Source: Chaenocephalus aceratus
Taxonomy: Eukaryota > Chordata > Actinopteri > Perciformes > Channichthyidae
Direction: 5' to 3'
DNA length: 64,000 bases
NCBI GenBank assembly: GCA_023974075.1
Contig: CM043791.1
Coordinates: 18,802,299-18,866,298 of the forward strand
Shown here: piece by piece, positions 59,401 to 64,000 of the stretch
Layout: every line of letters starts with the position of its first letter
Numbering within the stretch: the stretch's first letter is position 1
Position numbers and translations under genes: made by a program
The notes under the pieces: model-generated
Told to the model about the DNA's origin: nothing
Seen by the model: the letters and a program-made list of their open reading frames with translations, nothing else
Database searches by the model: none

Positions 59401-62400
59401 CAAAGGTGAGGGTGACATAGAGAAAACACCTAAAGTCACTGATACATAAACATACTAACATATTTAAGGATATGTACCTCTCCAAAACAAGTGTTGATGA
59501 AGACTCCTTTCACTTTGGCCTCTTGCTCATTAATGATTTGCACGATAATGTGGAAAAACTCAGCAGTCTGTAAATTCAGCGTCAGACAGTGCTGTTTTAA
59601 ATTGGACTATAGGCAGTGTTAACAGCTGTCATACTGATGCTAATCAAGACCAGTTGTGTTTTGTAGAGCTGCCGCTTCATCTGGAATAAACACACCATTG
59701 TTATGATTGAACTATTTTCCATTACCAAGCTCAGTGTCCGAGCCGAGCTCGCTGTAGTGAAAAATCCTTTACACTGTATTTACAACACTTCTGTCTGTCA
59801 GGTCGGGGTTTCCATATGGACACACTCTTAGCCTCTCATTTTAAAGTCCAGTCAAGGATTTTATGACGACTACATTATCCACTTACATTACATTTAGCTG
59901 ACGCTTTTATCCAAAATGACTTACATACATTCAGTACTGTGGGCAATCCCCACAGGAGCAATTTGGGGTGAAGTGTCTTGCCCAGGGACACACCGACATG
60001 CTGACTGCAGTGGGACTCGAACTTGCTACCCCCTGATTCGAAGTCCAACCCTCTATCCACTGAGCCACAGCTGACCAACTGTGGAAGCCTTCTTAGTTTC
60101 TTTAATTCTGTTATTGGTCTTTTTATGGATTCCAAAAGTGACTGAAAGCAGCAAAGTGTTGAATAATAGTTTATAACATCTATGGGTTTGACTTTTCCTC
60201 AGCTCAGTGTCTCTTTTATCTGTTCACTTGCTGAGATAATGTGATCCAGACATCCAGTGCTAACGTTCAGATGTTATGATTATCTCACGATATGATGTTA
60301 ACAATGGATCTGCTACATTTCTCCCCATTGTTGAATTATGAAGTGGAAAGAACATTTGATATACTTCACAGCTCAGCACAAGTGTGCCAGGTCAACTGTG
60401 AGTCCACACCATTTGCAGTTTCATGTATTTCCAAGTGCAGGTTCCTTTATTCAAACAGGATAATTCACTCAAACCAAAAGAAGTTTCTCAAGCAGGCCTG
60501 AGTAAAGAGTGAGTGGCTGAGAAGGACTTGAGAGTAGTACCTTTTAAAACATTTAAAACACACCTTTTTGGGATGTTGGAAAGCTGAGCGTAAAAGATTG
60601 GTCAAGATCCATTTCCACGTCTTTCAGCTTCTTCCAGTCACTCTCGCTTCAGCTGCTGTCCTCTGAGTTTAGGTGGTGCTGACATGATTTCCCCTGGCTC
60701 CCACAGTGACTTAGGTGTTATGTCACCCGTAGATTTCCCATTATACTTAAGGTGAACAGACAAAAACTCAAAAGGTGTGCAAAGGAAAAAGAGTTGTCAA
60801 AGATCAAAACAAAAAAAAACACCCAGAAACAGCCACTGGCATTGGCTGTAACTTATCTCTTTTATTTGATGCTATCCTCTTTCCTTTGATTATTAATTAC
60901 TCCCACCTAAATGTAGATATATTATGACATGACTCTGAGATATTTACAGCACAGCTGCAGTTGAGTTGGAAGTCAAACATGTTAAATAATCCATGTGGTA
61001 ATAATTTCCATAATTTATGTTGTGTTTTAGTACTTAAACCTGCAGGTCCGCTGCAACTCTGACTACTTTTAAATCCAGGCTGAAGACTTTTCTTTTTGTC
61101 GCTGCTTTTAATTGAACTATTCATATCTTAAACTGCACTGTAACTTTTATCCATGTACTTTTTCTTTTAATGTTTAATTGAACTATTCATATTTTAGACT
61201 GCACTGTGACTTTTATCCATGTATTTTTCCTTTTAATGTTTATTTTATTAGCTTTTCTTTTTTAATGCTTAATGTCTTTCATTTTTTGTAAAGCACTTTG
61301 AATTGCCTTGCGTTGAAAAGTGCTATATAAATAAACTTGCCTTGCCTTGCCTTGCCTTGCCTTGCCTTGCCTTGCCTTGCCTTGCCTTGCCTTGCCTTGC
61401 CTTGCCTTGCCTTGCCTTGCCTTGCCTTGCCTTGCCTTGCCTTGCCTTGCCTTGCCTTGCCTTGCCTTGCCTTGCCTTGCCTTGCCTTGCCTTGCCTAAA
61501 AGCAGAAATACTTGTTTCTCAAATCATATTTGGCAACAACATTCACACATGGAGAAATCAATAAATGAAGGTAGGAAATGTTTTTAAGAGACTAATATGA
61601 GATTCAGTATTGGATACTGAACTATGCCTTTTAAGGGAAGGTTTTCCTCACAGGGAGGGTACTTCCACAATCACCACATTTATTTATTTAGTCTACAGAT
61701 GTGAAAGTTGAAGGTATGGACTTTTTTGCCAATTCTGTTTATGGCAGAGCCAGCCTAGGGCGCTAAACTCGTGGCAAAAAGCTAAACATCATGACATTTC
61801 ATTATTGATGTGTAAAAAGCTCTGAGGACACTAATGCATATGTGCTCTACAAACTCCATGCACTAGACCAGTGGTTCTCAAATGGGGGTACGCGGACCTC
61901 TAGGGGTACATTGGAGTACGTGAGATTTATTTTATGTTAATGAAAAAATAATAATAACAAAAAATAAAATATACCAATTTTAGGAAAAGTAACAAAGTTT
62001 AAGCAGCGTGGGTTTTATATTAACAGTTACACATATTTCAAAACACGAAGTGTAATAACTGCAGTTGCCTCCCTGTCAGAATGACAAAGATCCTCAGTGA
62101 AGCACAAGCCCATGTTTCTCACAAAATTGTAAGTACAACTTATTAAAAAGATCAGATCAATGCACTAATGTCGTCTTAGTGTTATTGCATGATGCTAAAA
62201 TTGGTTTGCCATGAATTTAGTGATGGATTGTAAACATTTGAAATGTAGCATTTAAGTGTTTCTCAGTTACAAGGTTGTTGTTTTAATAAATCAGACACTG
62301 ATGGTACAGTGCTGTACTGTACCTCTTTATATTATATTATTTTTCAAAGGGGGTACATTATTGAAAAAAGTTTGAGAATCACTGCACTAGACGACCACGC

Positions 62401-64000
62401 ACCAGCAGACACAGAAAGAATGAGCATTAAATGCATCACGGTGGGAAATAGAGACACAGAACATAAAACAGACCAAGGTCTGTGTCTGCACATGGCTCAT
62501 GTGGAGGATTCTCCCATGATTTGTTTATTTTTAGAGGTCCTGCTGTGTTGAGTCTGAACAATTCACAGCAGACATATAACTGCAGAGCCAGTGAGTACCT
62601 AAGTTAAACAACATAAGAAATATATAGGATAGAAAATCCACTTGAAATGTCATCATTTGCAGGGGCCAAGATGATTATTTCCCAGGTGTTAACTTGCCAC
62701 ACCAAATCACATTTGATCCGTCATGCTGTGTGAGAAAGCTACGCAATACGTTTTTAAATAAACATGAATTTAGTCAAATGCAAAGAAACATGGCACCAAG
62801 GTTTAAAACAACATTCTGCTCTTGGACGCAAGAGCAGAACAAATCAAAAAATGGACTTTCATCAAGGAACATTTGGACCAAACATGCAAACTAATTATCA
62901 TGAAGCAAACTTTTGATTGCAGCAGTAATACTCAGATGGTGTCAAAACGTTGATTAATTAATTATTTGGCATATTTTAAAACAATTAAGGAGGTACTAAC
63001 ACTATACAGTAGTTAAAATAATCTGCCATTAGCATTAAAATAAGCGACTATGTTTTAATAATGTTTTGCATTTATTTGAGTTATTGACTTGTCCTCATAT
63101 CATAATCCCTCTCACACCTCATTTGTCACCTCATTGACAATGAAGACAGGTTTTCCCAGATTGTATCTTCTGTGTAAAGAGCATTTAATGATCTTATCTG
63201 CTTTTCTGTTGCATGTTTACGTCTATGTAGAGTGATTTTCCTTCGCCAACAAGCATGAATAGTTAGTGCCTAACTCCAGTCTGAGTGGAGATGAGATACT
63301 AAATGTAAACATTAGAGAAAGCTGCACTCGATGTTGCAGCTCGTGAGTCACTTGTTTATTAGAATCCTTTTTTGTTCCTCATCTACTCAGAGAAGCGCTT
63401 AATTTCCCTCCCTAACCACAGACTTACCGAAAAGTAAAGTGCACTTTGATGCCGGCAAAAAACAATAATGTCTATTGTTTGGAACTGACAAAAAAAGTCA
63501 GTGAGGTTCTGGCCATTGATGAGCCATAGGAATGCACAGAAGTACAAAGAAAGATACAACTTGTAAAGGCATGTGTTGGATTACAGCGGATTTCAGGGAG
63601 CTAAAACGAGGGCTAAAGGTAAATGAAGAAACATTTTGACATAATGAATACCTAACTTTGTGTTTTTTCACTTCATTGTTTGTTTTGCTCAAACACAAAG
63701 GTACATGAACAGTTAAAACAACATGAATAATTGAGTTTTTCTTGTAGTAAGGTGGGTGTGTGTGTAACTATAAATAGTGGCTTGTAAAAGCACAACAAGC
63801 ATCAATATTAAATATCCTTTACTTGATTCAACATGATTTGCACAAGCCTGACATTTCTGTACTGTTTGCTTGATTAACTTAAAGAGCCTGTGACAGCATC
63901 CCAACAACTGTTGTGCAATGAAATATTGGGCTACTTGTAATTTCGAACCGTCAGTTTAAAAAAGAAAAAGCGATACCGTTCCGTTAAATATCAATAATTT
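26781..64000 (+). CDS. acot7: acot7, cytosolic acyl-CoA thioesterase 7 (partial, 5' part)
   Basis: It hydrolyses long-chain acyl-CoA to free fatty acid and CoA. In mammals it is abundant in neurons and is built from two fused hotdog domains. Coding exons seen are 26781-26821, 31550-31667, 33269-33424, 44184-44275, 44437-44551, 45240-45326 and 59289-59405; the remainder lies beyond 64000. The N-terminal hotdog holds PDDAN (Asn22, equivalent to catalytic Asn24 of the mouse enzyme) and [16 protein letters not shown]. The C-terminal hotdog holds [16 protein letters not shown] with the catalytic Asp of MDEVAG. Intron phases agree at every junction except exon 2 to exon 3, which is off by one base. 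Introns are 4.7, 1.6, 10.8, 0.16, 0.7 and 14.0 kb. The hes2-acot7 order and orientation fit the vertebrate arrangement. Confidence 0.95.
26822..31549 (+). other. acot7 intron 1
   Basis: 4.7 kb with no second gene seen. It contains a CA repeat (30019-30043) and small chance ORFs only. Confidence 0.6.
30019..30043. repeat. CA microsatellite
   Basis: About 12 perfect CA dinucleotides in acot7 intron 1, with short imperfect CA flanks. Confidence 0.9.
31550..31667 (+). CDS. acot7: acot7 coding exon 2
   Basis: Acceptor CAG before 31550, donor GTAAGA after 31667. It encodes [16 protein letters not shown], then [18 protein letters not shown] and NTQDG, which is the first hotdog helix and active-site Asn. 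It starts in phase 2 with exon 1 and ends after a complete GGG codon. Confidence 0.93.
31699..32258. mobile_element. hAT-like nonautonomous element
   Basis: Ends CAGGGGGGTGTCCAGAC and GTTTGTACACCCATG are inverted repeats. They are flanked by the 8-bp duplication CCCTAAAC (31691-31698 and 32259-32266), as expected for hAT transposons. The ends resemble the CAGGGGTGTCCAAACT type with GGGCCACATA inside. No transposase is encoded. It lies in acot7 intron 2. Confidence 0.85.
33020..33056. repeat. ATC trinucleotide microsatellite
   Basis: A run of about eight ATC units with ATA interruptions, in acot7 intron 2. Confidence 0.85.
33269..33424 (+). CDS. acot7: acot7 coding exon 3
   Basis: The acceptor TTTGTAG ends at 33268 and the donor GTGACA begins at 33425. 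The frame [19 protein letters not shown], then [14 protein letters not shown] and [12 protein letters not shown], is the beta-sheet core of the first hotdog. To read RCMAAL the exon must begin with two bases (GA) that complete a codon, but exon 2 ends on a codon boundary, so one base is missing or in excess at this junction. Confidence 0.9.
34668..35885. repeat. Cluster of three related MITE-like modules
   Basis: A core beginning CGCCGAAGGACTGTTCC recurs at 34733, 35167 and about 35698, followed each time by CCAGCATAC and a TTTCGAGGCTGCACATG segment. The first module is bracketed by TTTCTCAATGTCGAGGAAGG (34669-34688) and the inverse CGACATTGAGAAAC (35048-35061), and the next begins immediately after. 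They look like serial insertions or duplications of one nonautonomous family. Family unknown. Confidence 0.7.
35976..36062. repeat. CA microsatellite
   Basis: About 87 bp of CA with two small interruptions (CACC and AACA), in acot7 intron 3. Confidence 0.92.
36614..36627. promoter_or_regulatory. RFX X-box-like palindrome
   Basis: GTTGCCCTAGCAAC fits the X-box consensus GTNRCC-N0-3-RGYAAC bound by RFX factors. It is in acot7 intron 3, in a locally GC-richer stretch (36600-36790). Binding is inferred. Confidence 0.4.
38780..38829. repeat. CA microsatellite
   Basis: About 50 bp of CA with one CC interruption. The preceding 1 kb (37700-38700) is rich in loose CACA/TGTG words. Confidence 0.9.
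41670..41952. repeat. Long CT-rich compound microsatellite
   Basis: About 280 bp of CTCT blocks interrupted by CC, nearly pure polypyrimidine on the + strand. Long Ser/Leu frames on + and Arg/Glu frames on - are artefacts. It could adopt H-DNA; that is inference. Confidence 0.92.
42188..43230 (-). pseudogene. LINE (L2/Rex-type) reverse transcriptase 3' relic
   Basis: On the - strand the order is [15 protein letters not shown] (RT catalytic YADD, near 43200-43155), a degenerate gap, [19 protein letters not shown] (about 42975-42910), then [19 protein letters not shown] and [14 protein letters not shown] thumb and C-terminal sequence (42821-42480), followed by a 3' UTR ending AATAAAGGTTTGAAATG with GAAAT repeats (about 42215-42188). 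Frames are broken and the 5' end is missing. Confidence 0.75.
44184..44275 (+). CDS. acot7: acot7 coding exon 4
   Basis: Encodes (G)[14 protein letters not shown], then [16 protein letters not shown], the end of the first hotdog and the start of the linker. Acceptor TTGCAG, donor GTACGT. Phase 1 in, phase 0 out, consistent with its neighbours. Confidence 0.93.
44437..44551 (+). CDS. acot7: acot7 coding exon 5
   Basis: Encodes [19 protein letters not shown], then [19 protein letters not shown], the charged inter-domain linker. Acceptor GTCTAG, donor GTAACC. The intron before it is only 161 bp. Phase 0 in, phase 1 out. Confidence 0.92.
45240..45326 (+). CDS. acot7: acot7 coding exon 6
   Basis: Encodes (G)[19 protein letters not shown], then CTIHNYVHG, the opening strand of the second hotdog. 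Acceptor ATTGCAG, donor GTGAGT. The split Gly codons join exactly with exons 5 and 7. Confidence 0.93.
46026..47494 (-). mobile_element. Complete Tc1-like transposon with intact transposase
   Basis: The 1469-bp element runs from CAGTGGGGCAAAAAAAGTAT to its inverse ending TTTTTTGCCGCACTG and is flanked by TA on both sides (46024-46025 and 47495-47496). The ends are IR/DR type, about 200 bp each. The inner repeat AAAATAAGTATTTGGTCA occurs near 46209-46226 and inverted near 47280-47298. The right end carries an extra ACT/TAATAC-type expansion (about 47455-47480) not present at the left. Insertion is within acot7 intron 6, antisense to the gene. Confidence 0.95.
46239..47264 (-). CDS. Tc1-like DD34E transposase, intact
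   Basis: 341 aa, full family length, uninterrupted, starting [17 protein letters not shown]. The N-terminal paired-like helix-turn-helix region (about 1-110) contains [19 protein letters not shown]. The catalytic domain has [10 protein letters not shown] (Asp153), HDNDPKHTA (Asp244) and [11 protein letters not shown] (Glu279), giving exactly 34 residues between the second Asp and the Glu. The [18 protein letters not shown] glycine-rich box is present. It would cut and paste the element at TA sites. The other two Tc1 copies in this window are dead, so this one is much younger or has been preserved. Whether it is expressed or active cannot be judged from sequence. Confidence 0.95.
   Translation of the reverse strand: MAKTKELSKDTRNKIVDLHQAGKTESAIGKQLGVKKSTVGAIIRKLKTYKTTDNLPRSGAPRKISPRGVKMITRTVSKNPRTTQGDRVNDLQRAGTKVTKATISDTLRRQGLKSCSARRVPLLKPVHVQARLKFAREHLDDPEEDWENVIWSDETKIELFGKNSTRRVWRRKNAELHPKNTIPTVKHGGGNIRLWGCFSAKGPGRLIRVKERMNGAMYCETLSDNLLLSARALKMKRGWVFQHDNDPKHTARETKEWLRKKHFKVLEWPSQSPDLNPIENLWRELKVRVAQQQPQNITALEEICMEEWAKIPATVCENLVKTYRKRLTSVIANKGYNKVLR
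48338..48357. repeat. GT microsatellite
   Basis: About ten GT units in acot7 intron 6. Confidence 0.85.
48771..48795. repeat. CA microsatellite
   Basis: About twelve CA units in acot7 intron 6. Confidence 0.88.
50046..50099. repeat. CT microsatellite
   Basis: About 27 perfect CT units in acot7 intron 6. Confidence 0.92.
50441..50489. repeat. GT microsatellite abutting a hAT insertion
   Basis: About 24 GT units. Its last bases form part of the 8-bp target duplication of the following hAT-like element. Confidence 0.92.
50494..51356. mobile_element. hAT-like MITE, 863 bp
   Basis: Begins CATGGGCGTAGGAAGG and ends GCGACGCCCATG, an inverted pair. It is flanked by the 8-bp duplication TGTGAGAC (50486-50493 and 51357-51364). 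Inside are repeated GGACGTTTGGAC words near 50515-50550 and G-rich runs near 51280-51320. A frame spanning its left end (50285-50713) is not a gene. Confidence 0.8.
51563..51577. repeat. GT run followed by poly-G (15)
   Basis: A GT microsatellite passes directly into 15 consecutive G, a site likely to be length-variable or misassembled. Confidence 0.85.
55053..55075. repeat. TA microsatellite
   Basis: About eleven TA units in acot7 intron 6. Confidence 0.85.
56771..56863. repeat. CA-rich microsatellite with CACG units
   Basis: Imperfect CACG and CACA repeats leading into two purer CA runs, in acot7 intron 6. Confidence 0.88.
58925..59100 (-). repeat. Possible retroelement 3' tail
   Basis: The reverse complement of TCAAAGGTTTTATTGTCATA gives GACAATAAAACC, the style of fish LINE/SINE 3' ends. 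No target duplication was found. Tentative. Confidence 0.35.
59289..59405 (+). CDS. acot7: acot7 coding exon 7
   Basis: Encodes (G)[18 protein letters not shown], then [20 protein letters not shown], the active-site helix of the second hotdog with the catalytic Asp of MDEVAG. Acceptor GGAACAG, donor GTGAGG. Ends in phase 1. The next exon of the family (beginning GCVITISGRMTF in mammals) is not found before 64000. Confidence 0.95.
59883..60088 (-). mobile_element. tRNA-derived SINE
   Basis: Read on the - strand, the head near 60070-60005 has an A box TGGCTCAGTGG and a B box GTTCGAGTCCC at tRNA-like spacing. The body ends GATAAAAGCGTCAGCTAAAT, the 3' tail shared by many fish SINEs and L2-type LINEs, followed by short GTAAT-type repeats. 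It is not a functional tRNA gene, since a cloverleaf with acceptor stem is not maintained. Confidence 0.8.
61010..61335 (+). mobile_element. 5'-truncated LINE 3' end
   Basis: It contains the segment around CTTTTAAATCCAGGCTGAAG and a tail AAGTGCTATATAAATAAA, typical of fish L2-clade 3' ends. An internal near-duplicate (TTTAATTGAACTATTCATAT at about 61108 and again near 61172) is present. It passes directly into the CTTGC repeat. Confidence 0.65.
61336..61495 (+). repeat. CTTGC pentamer satellite, 32 perfect units
   Basis: Exactly 160 bp of uninterrupted CTTGC, starting at the 3' end of the LINE tail. Open frames reading LALPC repeats across it are artefacts. Confidence 0.95.
61869..62384. mobile_element. 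hAT-like MITE, 516 bp
   Basis: Ends CAGTGGTTCTCAAA and TTTGAGAATCACTG are a near-perfect inverted pair. The 8-bp duplication CACTAGAC (61861-61868 and 62385-62392) flanks it. GGGGGTAC words occur near both ends. No transposase. Confidence 0.88.
62393..64000. other. Intronic sequence, nothing recognised
   Basis: AT-rich, with no exon matching the next ACOT7 segment and no clear repeat. Confidence 0.4.

Larger units (their letters stand above)
59406..64000 (+). other. acot7 intron 7 (continues past the window)
   Basis: It carries a tRNA-derived SINE, a LINE tail with a pentamer satellite, and a hAT MITE. 62400-64000 shows nothing recognisable. Confidence 0.55.

Noticed and set aside
59990..60088. 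tRNA gene on the - strand
   Set aside because: A and B boxes are present but there is no complete cloverleaf, and the sequence continues into a SINE body with a LINE-like tail.
61303..61587. Open frames with repeated LALPC
   Set aside because: Translation of the CTTGC satellite.

Overview
The window is nuclear DNA of a teleost fish, probably a percomorph. It has spliced vertebrate genes with GT-AG introns, many CA/CT microsatellites, Tc1-like, hAT, DIRS and L2/Rex-type elements of fish character, and a hes2-hes2-acot7 gene order that matches, as far as I recall, HES2 followed by ACOT7 on human 1p36.31. No virus, bacterial operon, CRISPR array, rRNA or functional tRNA gene was recognised.

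Region 1 (1-6250) holds the first of two tandem Hes/Her-type bHLH repressor genes on the + strand (coding exons 2321-3162; 208 aa; basic-HLH, Orange domain, C-terminal WRPW). The [13 protein letters not shown] basic region and the acot7 linkage favour the HES2 family over HES5. Region 2 (6251-19726) is a repeat block. A Tc1-like element (6251-16991) is split by about 9.5 kb of nested material: a dispersed repeat, a 5'-truncated LINE with an 11-bp target-site duplication, and a broken DIRS-type tyrosine-recombinase retrotransposon (about 8130-14886). The DIRS element itself contains a 45-bp minisatellite, an inverted-repeat element inserted in that minisatellite, and a 632-bp MITE. A second dead Tc1 (17031-18510), a LINE relic and a solo LTR follow. 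Region 3 (22000-25900) holds the second hes2-type gene (24473-25409; 201 aa), which keeps an intron in the bHLH loop that copy 1 lacks. Region 4 (26640-64000) is the 5' two thirds of acot7, a double-hotdog acyl-CoA thioesterase. Seven coding exons lie on the + strand from 26781 to 59405 and the rest is beyond the window. Its introns carry hAT MITEs, a LINE relic, a tRNA-derived SINE, a LINE-tail pentamer satellite, many microsatellites and one intact Tc1-like transposase gene (341 aa, - strand).

The most interesting result concerns regulation. Upstream of both hes2 copies there is the same ordered series of short conserved blocks, in otherwise unalignable DNA: E-box block A, CGCGTG block B, block C with a CATCTG E-box plus two CGCGTG sites one helical turn apart, composite block D, then a promoter E-box about 200 bp before the ATG. 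Together with the nearly identical final exons, which suggest gene conversion, this points to two linked repressor genes that share proneural activation and Hes-type feedback. Other points worth checking are a reading-phase conflict between acot7 exons 2 and 3, the intact Tc1 transposase, and RFX X-box palindromes carried by repeats.
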